Positions 8,847-17,693 of a DNA stretch of 64,000 bases are shown piece by piece (the stretch's first letter is position 1; each line of letters begins with the position of its first letter). Under the pieces are notes generated by a model. The model was not told the origin of the DNA. It worked only from the letters and a program-made list of their open reading frames with translations, and ran no database searches. Both the position numbers and the translations under genes were made by a program. This DNA is from JAISST01 sp050434145 (GTDB taxonomy: Bacteria; Fusobacteriota; Fusobacteriia; Fusobacteriales; Fusobacteriaceae). Location of the stretch: the NCBI RefSeq assembly GCF_050434145.1, contig NZ_JBNPVX010000009.1:1-64000 (forward strand), in the 5' to 3' direction.

Positions 8847-9120
8847 AAAGGTCCTCCTTTAATAGATAATATAGCTTCATTTTCATACTTACTAAAATTA
8901 TAACATTTTTAATAAAAAATTTAAAATTTTTTTAATTTTTTCCAAGGCCGTTATAGAGACAATATCATTCATTTTTTATATATCAAATAATTTTTTTTAT
9001 AAAAAATATATACCAAAACTTAAGAAAATATGGTAGAATTATGTTGATAGCAGATATTATTATTATATATAGTATTTATAATTGATCCTTAAATTTTAAT
9101 TAAATATGGGAGTGGTAATT
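8847..9120. other. Divergent promoter region between tmcAL and LysR gene
   Basis: 274 AT-rich bases separate the two divergent genes. On the minus strand a TATAAT-like -10 is visible in the sequence near 8900 with only a poor -35. On the plus strand TAGAAT lies near 9034. LysR regulators often bind such regions and control themselves, but I see no convincing T-N11-A palindrome to name as operator. Confidence 0.4.
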
Positions 9121-9996
9121 TTGGATTTACATTATTTAAAAATTTTTTATGAAGTAGCAAAAGAAAAAAGTTTTACTAAAGCTGCTAACAAACTTTTTAT
9201 CAACCAATCTGCTGTTTCTATTCAGGTAAAAAAGTTTGAAGAATTGTTAAATGCCAAATTGTTTGATCGTAGTTCCAAAAAAATCAAACTTACATACACT
9301 GGTGAGCTGTTGTATAAAATGGCTGAGGATATTTTTGAAAAGGTCAACCGGGCAGAAAAAGAGATAATGAGAATAATCGGACTTGACAGATCTAGACTTT
9401 CTATTGGGGCAACATCCGTTATTGGTGAACCATTACTTCCAAGACTAATGAAAGATTTTTCACTAAAACATTCTGAAATAGAGTATGATATTATTATTGG
9501 AGAAAAACAATGGTTACTCAAAAGTCTTCGTGATGGTGATCTTGATATTCTTATTATTGATGAAGAACATATTATTGATAACAACCTTGAAGTTACAACT
9601 GTAGAAAAAATGCCTTATGTACTAGTTACAAGTAAGGATTATGAATTTGTTGAAGATTCTTTGAAAGATCCGCTTATCACAAGAAAAAATATTCCTAATA
9701 ATAATGATGCTATAGCTTATGTAGAAGATAAATACAGATCTTCATTTAACACTAAAATCCAAGTATCAGGAAACCTCGAAGTTATTAAAGGAATGGTAAG
9801 AGAAGGAATAGGTAATGTAATATTACCATATTATGCTGTCTTCAAAGAAATAGAAGATGGTGAATTCAAAGTCATCTGCCAAATAGCTGAAATAAAAGAT
9901 GCATATCAGTTAGTTATTACATTAGATAAGAAAAATCTTGTACAAATTTCCAAATTTATGAAATATCTCGAAAATTATAAAATCTTTGACAATTAA
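9121..9996 (+). CDS. LysR-family transcriptional regulator
   Basis: A 291-residue LysR regulator: an N-terminal winged helix-turn-helix (MDLHYLKIFYEVAKEKSFTK, then AANKLFINQSAVS, about residues 1-60) and a C-terminal substrate-binding effector domain (about 90-290). The TTG at 9121 is preferred because GGGAGTGG sits 5-12 bases before it and the classical family N-terminus begins there; an ATG at 9106 overlaps that site. It diverges from tmcAL and precedes gmhA by 71 bases. Neither the ligand nor the target genes can be read from the sequence. Confidence 0.85.
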   Translation: MDLHYLKIFYEVAKEKSFTKAANKLFINQSAVSIQVKKFEELLNAKLFDRSSKKIKLTYTGELLYKMAEDIFEKVNRAEKEIMRIIGLDRSRLSIGATSVIGEPLLPRLMKDFSLKHSEIEYDIIIGEKQWLLKSLRDGDLDILIIDEEHIIDNNLEVTTVEKMPYVLVTSKDYEFVEDSLKDPLITRKNIPNNNDAIAYVEDKYRSSFNTKIQVSGNLEVIKGMVREGIGNVILPYYAVFKEIEDGEFKVICQIAEIKDAYQLVITLDKKNLVQISKFMKYLENYKIFDN

Positions 9997-10067
9997 TATT
10001 TCTACAAAAATTTTTCTATATATTATAACTTTCATATTAATTCATAGATTTTTTTAAAGGAGGATCT

Positions 10068-10646
10068 TTGAGAAATTTAATTGACTCATATAAAGAAGAA
10101 TTAGAATTATTAAAAGAATTTATTGCAAAAGAAGAAAAAGAAAAAAAAACTGAAGAAATTTCTAAAATATTATCTAATATTTTTAGAAATGGTAATAAAG
10201 TTCTCATATGTGGAAATGGTGGTAGTAACTGTGATGCAATACATTTTGCTGAAGAATTTACAGGAAAATTCAGGAAAGAAAGAAAAGCTCTTCCTGCTAT
10301 TGCGTTATCCGATTCATCACACATTACATGTGTAGGAAATGACTATGGTTTTGATTATATATTTTCTAGAGGTGTAGAAGCCTTTGGTAAAAAAGGAGAT
10401 TTCTTCATTGGGATTTCAACTAGTGGTAATTCCAAAAATATAATAGAAGCTGTAAAAGTTGCTAAAAAACTAGGTATGCTAACATGCTTGTTACTTGGAA
10501 AAGATGGCGGCTTGCTTAAAGGACAATGTGATTACGAATTTATAATACCTGGAAATACCTCTGATCGAATTCAAGAAATCCATATGATGATTTTACATAT
10601 TATAATAGAAGGTGTTGAAAGAGAACTTTTCCCAAATAATTATTAA
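10068..10646 (+). CDS. gmhA: Phosphoheptose isomerase (GmhA-like SIS-domain protein)
   Basis: Sedoheptulose 7-phosphate isomerase, the first step of ADP-heptose synthesis for the LPS inner core. The 192 residues form one SIS domain: ICGNGGSNCDAIHFAEEFTGKF (about 45-67), then SGNS near 124, and the C-terminal DRIQEIHMMILH (about 170-182), which carries the metal and catalytic His/Glu residues of GmhA. It starts with TTG preceded by AAAGGAGGA; no better ATG exists. No other heptose genes (hldE, gmhB, waaC) are adjacent. Confidence 0.85.
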   Translation: MRNLIDSYKEELELLKEFIAKEEKEKKTEEISKILSNIFRNGNKVLICGNGGSNCDAIHFAEEFTGKFRKERKALPAIALSDSSHITCVGNDYGFDYIFSRGVEAFGKKGDFFIGISTSGNSKNIIEAVKVAKKLGMLTCLLLGKDGGLLKGQCDYEFIIPGNTSDRIQEIHMMILHIIIEGVERELFPNNY

Positions 10647-10727
10647 ATAATTATAAAATTAATATCTTTTCAATGCTAAACTAAATAAATTTCACAATTA
10701 ACCAAATATAATATGGGAAGGATATAT

Positions 10728-11555
10728 ATGAAAAAATTAATATTAATAATATGCATGGTTTTAGGAATATCTTCCTGTGAGAAAAACTCTGGTCCACTTG
10801 TTGAGAAAAACACTGAAAATGGCCAAAAAGTTTTATATGATCTCAATTCTGGTACACCATACTCAGGCAGAGTATTACAAGTAGCTAACAATGAAGCAGG
10901 TTACAAATATATTCATTTTAAAAAATATTATAAAAAAGGAAAATTACATAATAATTTTACTGAATATTTTGGTAATGGAAAAATTAAACGTGAAGGAAAA
11001 TTCAAAAATGGTTTACCTTCTGATTTTTGGAAAGAATACTATCTCAATGGACAAACTAAAAAAATTACAGAATATAGAAATGGGAAAAAAACGAATTTAC
11101 AAAAAGAATTTTATGAAAATGGTCAATTGAAAAATGAAAAATATTATTTTGAGGGACTACTTACTGGAAAATCCATATCCTATCATCCTAATGGAAAAGT
11201 CATGGAACAAGGACTTTATCAAAATAATCAAAAAACAGGAAACTGGACTCAGTATTATCCTGATGGAAAAATCAGAATTACAACAAGCTTTCAAGATGGT
11301 CTTGATCATGGTGAACATATTGAATATGATTCCAATGGGATTTCTCGCATAATAATTACTTTTAGCCTTGGAAAAATGAATGGAGTTATAAAAAAATTCC
11401 ATTCCAATAAAAATCTTGCTTTTATAGGATTTTTTAAAGATAATTTTCCAAGAGGCACTTGGCAGTATTATAATGAAAAAGGAGAACTCCAAAAAGAAGA
11501 AAATTGGGACATTATTCTGGAAAAGCAAAGAGGTTTTTCTAAAAATCCTAAATAA
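10728..11555 (+). CDS. MORN-repeat lipoprotein (YwqK/MORN_2 type)
   Basis: A 275-residue predicted lipoprotein: signal peptide with lipobox GISSC (Cys about residue 17), then about eight imperfect repeats of 22-24 residues with the pattern YY.NGK.K.E..YKNG...G (for example YFGNGKIKREGKFKNG, YYPDGKIRITTSFQDG). These are MORN_2-type repeats as in YwqK family proteins, sometimes annotated as toxin-antitoxin immunity components; their function is not established. ATG 10728 follows GGAAGG; an ATG at 10713 lacks a site. It is convergent with the ABC exporter and ends at a bidirectional terminator. Confidence 0.8.
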   Translation: MKKLILIICMVLGISSCEKNSGPLVEKNTENGQKVLYDLNSGTPYSGRVLQVANNEAGYKYIHFKKYYKKGKLHNNFTEYFGNGKIKREGKFKNGLPSDFWKEYYLNGQTKKITEYRNGKKTNLQKEFYENGQLKNEKYYFEGLLTGKSISYHPNGKVMEQGLYQNNQKTGNWTQYYPDGKIRITTSFQDGLDHGEHIEYDSNGISRIIITFSLGKMNGVIKKFHSNKNLAFIGFFKDNFPRGTWQYYNEKGELQKEENWDIILEKQRGFSKNPK

Positions 11556-11557
11556 TA

Positions 11558-11592
11558 AAAAAATGTCTCTTTAATTAGATGAGACATTTTTT
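11558..11592. terminator. Bidirectional intrinsic terminator
   Basis: AAAAAATGTCTC (11558-11569) pairs perfectly with GAGACATTTTTT (11581-11592), giving a 12-bp stem with an 11-base loop and A/T tails on both sides. It lies between the convergent MORN lipoprotein gene and the ABC exporter gene. Confidence 0.85.
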
Positions 11593-11596
11593 AATT

Positions 11597-13300
11597 CTAT
11601 ATCTTTCCACTTTGTAATTTATAATAATATCCTGCTCTTTTTAACAATTCTTCATGATTTCCTCTTTCCTTAATTCCATCATCAGTAATAACTATTATTT
11701 CATCAGCATTTCGTATGGTAGTCAATCTGTGAGCTACTACAATAGTAGTTCTTCCTTTGCATAATTCTTCCAGTGACTCCTGTATTATTCTTTCAGTAAT
11801 ATTATCCAAGGCTGATGTTGCCTCATCAAGTATCAGAATCGAAGGATTTTTCAAGAATATTCTTGCTATTGCTATTCTTTGCTTTTGTCCACCAGATAGT
11901 TTTACTCCTCTTTCACCAATGAAAGTATCATACCCTTCTGGCAATTCTATTATCAATTCATGAATATTCGCCTTTTTAGCAGCATCTATTATTTCTTCAT
12001 CACTTGCACTATTTTTACCTACAAGAATATTATCCCTAACTGTTCCTGTAAATAAAAATACATCCTGTTGAACTATCCCAATATTTCTCCTAAGAGATTC
12101 TAATGTCATATCATATATGCTAACTCCATCAATAGTTATATCTCCATCACTTAGACTATAAAATCTTGGTATTAGATTACAAATTGTAGTTTTTCCACCT
12201 CCTGATGGTCCTACAAGAGCTAACATTTTCCCTTTTTCCACTTTAAATGATAAATCTTTTAAAATTTCTGCATCTTCATATTTAAAATTTACATGCTTAA
12301 ATTCTATCTCTCCTTGAAGATTTCCTACATCTATAGCATTCGACTTATTGGATTCCTTTTCTTCTTTCATTAATTCCAAAAATCTTTTAAATCCAGACAT
12401 TCCATTCTGATATTGTTCTACCAATGCAAGTAATCTTCGTAATGGCTGAGTAAAAGTTTTTACAAACATCATATAAGCTACCAAGTCTCCTATTTGTATC
12501 TTTCCAATATATGCAAAGTACCCACCACTAATTATTACTACATAGTCCTGTAAATCAATCAGAAATGCAATTCCAGCTGCAAATTCTGCCATATACCTAT
12601 AAGATAGTCCTCTAGCTTCTACATAATCTTGGTTGTCTGATTCAAATCTATCTTTTTCCACATCTTCTATTGTAAAAGCTTTGGAAACTCTGATCCCAGT
12701 AATACTATTTTGTAACCTTGCATTTATTGCTCCAGTCTTTTCTCTTGTCAACATCGAAGCTCTACTAAGCTTTTTTCTCATTACTACTGAAAAAAATACA
12801 ATACATGGAAAAAATATAAATATTATCATAGTCAATTGTACATTAATTCTGATTAAAAAACTAAAAGACCCAATTAACATAATACTTGATATAAACAAAT
12901 CCTCAGGACCATGATGAGCTAATTCTGATACTTCTTGTAAATCATTAACTATTCTTGACATAATAGAACCTGTCTGATTATTGTCAAAATATTTCACTGG
13001 TAATTGTTGTAAATGTCCATAAACATCTCTTCTCATATCTGCTTGCATACCGACACCTACCAAGTGGCCCCAATATTGCATAAAATAATTACAGAACAAT
13101 TTTGTTAAATATATTCCTATCAAGACAACTGCGATTATTTTAAACATCTCTACATTTTTATTAGGTATAATATCATTTATAATCTTCCTTGTAATCACAG
13201 GATAAACTAAGTCACAAGTCCCAGCTAACATTGCAACAAATAAATCTAAAAAAAACATCTTTTTATATGGTTTATAATATTGTATAAAAGTTTTTAACAT
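11597..13300 (-). CDS. ABC exporter, fused membrane and ATPase domains (MsbA/BmrA-like)
   Basis: A 567-residue half-transporter. The membrane domain (about 1-310, six helices) is followed by a nucleotide-binding domain (about 330-567) with Walker A GPSGGGKTT, signature LSGGQKQR, Walker B ILILDEAT and the H-loop in VVAHRLTT. It would act as a homodimer in the inner membrane. MsbA (lipid A flippase) is a candidate because the cell makes LPS, but the sequence alone does not separate it from multidrug or lipid exporters. It lies 94 bases downstream of era without a clear terminator between them. Confidence 0.85.
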   Translation of the reverse strand: MLKTFIQYYKPYKKMFFLDLFVAMLAGTCDLVYPVITRKIINDIIPNKNVEMFKIIAVVLIGIYLTKLFCNYFMQYWGHLVGVGMQADMRRDVYGHLQQLPVKYFDNNQTGSIMSRIVNDLQEVSELAHHGPEDLFISSIMLIGSFSFLIRINVQLTMIIFIFFPCIVFFSVVMRKKLSRASMLTREKTGAINARLQNSITGIRVSKAFTIEDVEKDRFESDNQDYVEARGLSYRYMAEFAAGIAFLIDLQDYVVIISGGYFAYIGKIQIGDLVAYMMFVKTFTQPLRRLLALVEQYQNGMSGFKRFLELMKEEKESNKSNAIDVGNLQGEIEFKHVNFKYEDAEILKDLSFKVEKGKMLALVGPSGGGKTTICNLIPRFYSLSDGDITIDGVSIYDMTLESLRRNIGIVQQDVFLFTGTVRDNILVGKNSASDEEIIDAAKKANIHELIIELPEGYDTFIGERGVKLSGGQKQRIAIARIFLKNPSILILDEATSALDNITERIIQESLEELCKGRTTIVVAHRLTTIRNADEIIVITDDGIKERGNHEELLKRAGYYYKLQSGKI

Positions 13301-13394
13301 TTTTCCTCTTTTCTAAAATTTTACTAATACTCTTTCCTTAATTTTTCATTTGGTATAAATTCTTTTTCAAAGTTGATTTTAAAATATTACATCT

Positions 13395-14291
13395 CTATTC
13401 ATCTTCCATAACATAACCAAGTTCACGTAAAAATGGCTTTTTCTTTCTCCAATCATCCTTTACTTTTACCCAAAGATTCAGATAAATCTCTTTGTCTAAT
13501 AGTTTTTCTATATCCTTTCTTGCATCAATACCTATTTCTTTGAGAAGCGAACCATTCTTTCCTATTATAATTCCTTTTTGAGATTTTTTTTCTACATATA
13601 TATTAACATCAAATTTATCTTTACTACTTTCATGATGTTTCACATTAAGTATCTCTATCGCTACTGAATGTGGAATTTCATCACGAGTCTTTAATAATAT
13701 TTTTTCTCTGACAATTTCTGTAATAATTCTATAGGTTGGCATATCTGTATACATATCTTCTGGATAATACATTATATCATCTGCTAAATACTTGGTAAGT
13801 GTATCTACTAATTTATGCACACCTATCCCATATTCCCCAGAGATTTCTACGTAATCATCAAATTCTCCAAACTTCTCTTTTATTTCTATCCTTTTTTTTG
13901 TCAATGCATCATCTGACAGTTTATCTATTTTATTTAGTACTAACACTCTAGGAGTGTTTTTGGCCTCTAGTATTCTCTCCAATACAAACATATCTCCAGT
14001 ACTTATCTCTTGTGTCCCATCTAATAAAAACATTATTACATCTACTTCTTTTAAAATTCCTATAGCCTTATTAGTCATAAATTCACCTAATAAATGTCTT
14101 GGCTTATGAATTCCTGGGGTATCAATAAAAATATACTGATTTTCTTTATAATTTAAGATCCCCTTTATATTTTCTCGTGTTGTTCCAGATTTATCAGAAA
14201 CTATTGCTACTTTTTCTGATACTATTTTGTTAACCAAAGTCGATTTCCCAACATTTGGTCTCCCTACTACTGCTATAAAACCTGATTTCAT
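13395..14291 (-). CDS. era: GTPase Era
   Basis: Ribosome-assembly GTPase that binds 16S rRNA. G1 GRPNVGKST (10-18), the DTPGIH G3 motif (about 58-63), NKID G4 (about 120-123) and a C-terminal KH domain with the GIIIGKNGSLLKEIG loop are all visible; 298 residues is normal. Its ATG follows directly on the stop codon of the recombinase-like gene (TAG then ATG), with the ribosome binding site inside that gene, so the two are translationally coupled. Confidence 0.95.
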   Translation of the reverse strand: MKSGFIAVVGRPNVGKSTLVNKIVSEKVAIVSDKSGTTRENIKGILNYKENQYIFIDTPGIHKPRHLLGEFMTNKAIGILKEVDVIMFLLDGTQEISTGDMFVLERILEAKNTPRVLVLNKIDKLSDDALTKKRIEIKEKFGEFDDYVEISGEYGIGVHKLVDTLTKYLADDIMYYPEDMYTDMPTYRIITEIVREKILLKTRDEIPHSVAIEILNVKHHESSKDKFDVNIYVEKKSQKGIIIGKNGSLLKEIGIDARKDIEKLLDKEIYLNLWVKVKDDWRKKKPFLRELGYVMEDE

Positions 14292-15077
14292 CTAATCATC
14301 TCCAATTCCTATCTTCATATATACTTCCTTTATCTTCTTTAAATAATCTATTTCATTCTTTTCCAATTCTATTTGCTCATTGATTTTCTTGGCATTTCTT
14401 ACCATAATTGGAGTGACATTATAGCTTAGTTTTGCTCTTAGACCATATTCTAATAATTTTTCTTTAAATTCTGCACTTTTAATTTTAATAAAAATATTTT
14501 CTTCAGAATTTTCATAACAATACTTTTTTATTTTTTCTGATAATTCTTGGCTTATTGACTTGGGAACCATTTGAGATTTTTTTATTATCAAAATAGATTT
14601 AAAATCATATTTCATAAAATCTATTTTTTTTAACTTCAGTATTTCAGTTAATTTTAAGCTAGTTTCATAAAGGAGCATAATTATAATTTTGTAAACTGAT
14701 TCTTTTTCATTATCCTCATTTATTTCGGTTAGTATTTTTTTATAATCTTCTATATTTATAAATGATCTTTTATCTGTTTCATCCACTTCCACATAGTCAT
14801 ATAATGGATTCTTTTCCACCATTTTTTTTTCTAATAAGTATTCATAAAACTCTTTAATTGACAATAACTTTCTATAAGTAGGTTTATATTTATATTTTTC
14901 ATTTAATATCTTGGCATAATCTTTTATTATTTCTTCAGTTATATGCTCATAACTCATTTCATTTATTTCCAAAAAATCGTTAAATTCGCTAATATCTTTT
15001 TCAAACTGTTTGAAGGACTTTTCGTCTAATGTGTTGTTATTTAACGAATTTTCTAAATATTCCCATAGCAAATTCAT
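14292..15077 (-). CDS. Tyrosine-recombinase-like protein, catalytic residues mostly lost
   Basis: A 261-residue protein with an architecture like XerC/XerD: N-terminal SAM-like core-binding part (about 1-95) and a C-terminal integrase-like part (about 105-250). The usual catalytic pattern is eroded: the box I region reads LLYETSLKLTEILKL, where the arginine (normally TGLR.xE) is Lys, and the box II HxLRH region reads TPIMVRNAKK, lacking both His. A Tyr remains near the C-terminus (KEVYMKI). It sits inside a housekeeping operon, abutting era and 49 bases from recN, and has no mobile-element context. A DNA-binding or structural role is more likely than recombination. Confidence 0.65.
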   Translation of the reverse strand: MNLLWEYLENSLNNNTLDEKSFKQFEKDISEFNDFLEINEMSYEHITEEIIKDYAKILNEKYKYKPTYRKLLSIKEFYEYLLEKKMVEKNPLYDYVEVDETDKRSFINIEDYKKILTEINEDNEKESVYKIIIMLLYETSLKLTEILKLKKIDFMKYDFKSILIIKKSQMVPKSISQELSEKIKKYCYENSEENIFIKIKSAEFKEKLLEYGLRAKLSYNVTPIMVRNAKKINEQIELEKNEIDYLKKIKEVYMKIGIGDD

Positions 15078-15126
15078 ATTTTCCCTCTTCTTTACAAAAT
15101 TAATATTAGCTAAATATTTATATAAA

Positions 15127-16863
15127 TTAAAATAGAGTTTTTTTATAGATTACTGCTTCTTCAGAATTGCTTTCTACATTATTAACACTTTTTTTTATCT
15201 CAACTTTTCCTAAAAGTTCTTTAGCATGTTCCAAAACACTTGGTGTAACATTATCTCCAGCAAGCATTCTTGCTATTTCTTTCAATCTACCTTCATTATC
15301 CAGTTTTGACACTGATGTAACTGTTTTATTCTCTATAATCTCCTTTTTTATATAGAATTGGCAACTAGCACGAGAAGCTATTATTGGTGAATGTGTGATA
15401 GAAATAATCTGTGTGCTATTACCTATATTTTCCAATTTTGATGCTATTTTTCTTATTGTTTCACCACCAACACCTGTATCTATTTCATCAAAAACCAACA
15501 CTGGAATATTATCTACAACAGAAAATATTACCTTCAACCCCAACATAATTCTACTTACTTCTCCACCAGAAGCAATCTTAGATAATGGTTTTTTTTCTTG
15601 TCCCAAGTTTGTTGATATAAAAAATTCTACTTCATCTATTCCATCTACATGAATATTTTCTTTTTTGCAGAAAACTATGGAAAAATTTGCATTTTCCATT
15701 TTTAAATCTCTCAATTCTTCTTTTAATTTTTCCTCTATTACTAGAGCCCTTCTTTTTCTTCTTTCACTTAATTCTTTTGCATTTTCCAAATATAAATTTT
15801 CTATATTTTTCTTTTCCTCTAATAATGTTTCTATTGCAAACTTACTTTCATCAAATTCAGATAACTTTTTATCTATTTCATCTCTATAAGATAGTATTTC
15901 TTCGATTGATTCACCATATTTCAGTTTCAAATTTACTATAGCATCTAGTCTATCTGATATCTTTTGCAAATTTAATGGATCAACTTCTATATTCTCTTCC
16001 AATGACAGGATTATATCACCACAATCTTCCAATTCATAATATAACTTTTCAATTCTAGACAATACTTCTTCATATTCTTCTCCATATTTTGAAATACTTT
16101 CCAAATTTTTTACCACAGTTCTAAGTCCAGATAATATGTTTCTGTCACCTTTATGAATCCCTTCACTTGATCCTGATAGCTTATCCTTTATCATCCCAGC
16201 ATTAAATTTTATCTTATACTCTGCTTCTAATTCTATATCTTCGCCAATTTTAGGATTTATTTTATTTATTTCTTCAGATTGAAATTCATACAAATCTTTT
16301 TTTTCTAATAATTCTTTTCGGTTTCTTTCAATTTCATTTATCTTTTCTGATATTTCATTGTATTTTTTATAATAATCTTTTACTCTTTCCTTTATTTTTT
16401 TATCTTCATCATCCAAAAATTTATCCAATAATTTTATATGATTATTTTTATTAAGAAGCATCTGATGAGAATGTTGTCCAACTATATCTATTAATGTAAG
16501 AGCAATATCTTTTAATCCAGTTAAAGTAACTCTATTATCATTAATGAACGCTTTTCCCTTCCCATGTATATCATATGTCCTACGAATTATAATCTCATCA
16601 TCATCATCTATTACTATCCCTAATTTCTCTATTTCTTTCTTTTGATCTTCATTTATAGAAAAGATTCCTTGGGCAGTCAAGGTATCTTCACCATCTCTTA
16701 TCATATCAACAGAAGCCTTTTCTCCTATCAATAGATTTACACCAGAAAGAATAATAGACTTTCCTGCTCCTGTTTCACCAGTCAAAACTATCAACCCTTT
16801 TTCAAATTCTAAATCTATTTTGTCAATAATTGCTAAATTTGATATTTTTAGCTCCCTCAACAT
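15127..16863 (-). CDS. recN: DNA repair protein RecN
   Basis: SMC-like ATPase acting at double-strand breaks. The 578 residues begin MLRELKISNLAIID, with Walker A GETGAGKS (about 30-37), a long coiled-coil centre (about 150-370), signature KIASGGEVSRIMLG and Walker B VLVFDEIDTGVGGE. It overlaps the end of nadK by 7 bases, so the two are coupled. This recN-nadK neighbourhood is common in bacteria. Confidence 0.95.
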   Translation of the reverse strand: MLRELKISNLAIIDKIDLEFEKGLIVLTGETGAGKSIILSGVNLLIGEKASVDMIRDGEDTLTAQGIFSINEDQKKEIEKLGIVIDDDDEIIIRRTYDIHGKGKAFINDNRVTLTGLKDIALTLIDIVGQHSHQMLLNKNNHIKLLDKFLDDEDKKIKERVKDYYKKYNEISEKINEIERNRKELLEKKDLYEFQSEEINKINPKIGEDIELEAEYKIKFNAGMIKDKLSGSSEGIHKGDRNILSGLRTVVKNLESISKYGEEYEEVLSRIEKLYYELEDCGDIILSLEENIEVDPLNLQKISDRLDAIVNLKLKYGESIEEILSYRDEIDKKLSEFDESKFAIETLLEEKKNIENLYLENAKELSERRKRRALVIEEKLKEELRDLKMENANFSIVFCKKENIHVDGIDEVEFFISTNLGQEKKPLSKIASGGEVSRIMLGLKVIFSVVDNIPVLVFDEIDTGVGGETIRKIASKLENIGNSTQIISITHSPIIASRASCQFYIKKEIIENKTVTSVSKLDNEGRLKEIARMLAGDNVTPSVLEHAKELLGKVEIKKSVNNVESNSEEAVIYKKTLF

Positions 16864-17660
16864 AGATTGTCACCCCATTTTAACTTCTCTCGTAAAACAC
16901 TATAATAATTTCTGCTTTCAGAAATTACTAAATTTAACCTTTTATTGGTATATTCTATATAGATTTTATCATTTTCAGATAATTCTCCACTCACTTGACC
17001 ATCAACTATAAAAACTCCTCTAGCACCTTTATCTTCCAAACTTACTTCCAATTTTTCACTCCCATCTATTACAATTGGTCTAGTATTTAGATTGTGAGGT
17101 GCCAGTGGTGTTATTACTATTGCTTTTATATTTGATTTTACAATGGGCCCTCCTGCTGACATTGAATAAGCAGTAGAACCAGTTGGAGTAGATATTATTA
17201 CCCCATCACTTTTATATGTACACATATATTCATTATCTGATACAAATTTTGTTCTGATTACCTTGGATGTCATACTATACTTAGATACACATATTTCATT
17301 CAATGCATAGTAAATTTTTCCATTGACTTTTACTTCCAATATATGTCTCACTTCACTTTTATATTTACCTTCAAAATAATCATCATATAATTCTATAAAA
17401 TTTTCAGTTTTTATTTCTGTGAGGAAACCAAGATTTCCAGCATTAACTCCCAACACGTCTATATTAGCATTATTGACAAACTTTTTTAGTCCGCGAAGCA
17501 GAGTCCCATCACCACCAATAATTACAATAAAATCTGCTCTTCCACTTTCTTCTATTGGCAATATCTCTATCTCTTTCTCAGAAAAATACTTCAAGCTTTC
17601 CATATATATCTCATGTGCTAAAGATTTATCTTGATTATAAATTATACAACCCTTCTTCAT
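16857..17660 (-). CDS. nadK: NAD kinase
   Basis: Phosphorylates NAD to NADP. The 267-residue protein shows the ATP/polyphosphate motif GGDGTLL (about residues 48-54), the GxxGFLTE segment (GNLGFLTE) and the conserved TPTGSTAYSMSAGGPI. ATG 17660 is preferred because AGGAAAAGG precedes it; an upstream in-frame TTG at 17675 overlaps that site. It lies between envC (33 bases upstream) and recN (overlapping). Confidence 0.93.
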   Translation of the reverse strand: MKKGCIIYNQDKSLAHEIYMESLKYFSEKEIEILPIEESGRADFIVIIGGDGTLLRGLKKFVNNANIDVLGVNAGNLGFLTEIKTENFIELYDDYFEGKYKSEVRHILEVKVNGKIYYALNEICVSKYSMTSKVIRTKFVSDNEYMCTYKSDGVIISTPTGSTAYSMSAGGPIVKSNIKAIVITPLAPHNLNTRPIVIDGSEKLEVSLEDKGARGVFIVDGQVSGELSENDKIYIEYTNKRLNLVISESRNYYSVLREKLKWGDNLC

Positions 17661-17693
17661 AGACCTTTTCCTCAATTTTTACTTTCTACATTT

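Noticed and set aside
14292..15077. Integrase as a sign of a prophage or genomic island
   Set aside because: Catalytic residues are missing, both sides are conserved housekeeping genes in the same orientation, and no attachment-site repeats, phage genes or tRNA lie nearby.
15167..15941. Plus-strand open frames opposite recN, and similar frames opposite other genes
   Set aside because: They are low-complexity, Ser/Leu/Phe-rich antisense shadows in AT-rich DNA without ribosome binding sites, lying fully inside well-supported genes.
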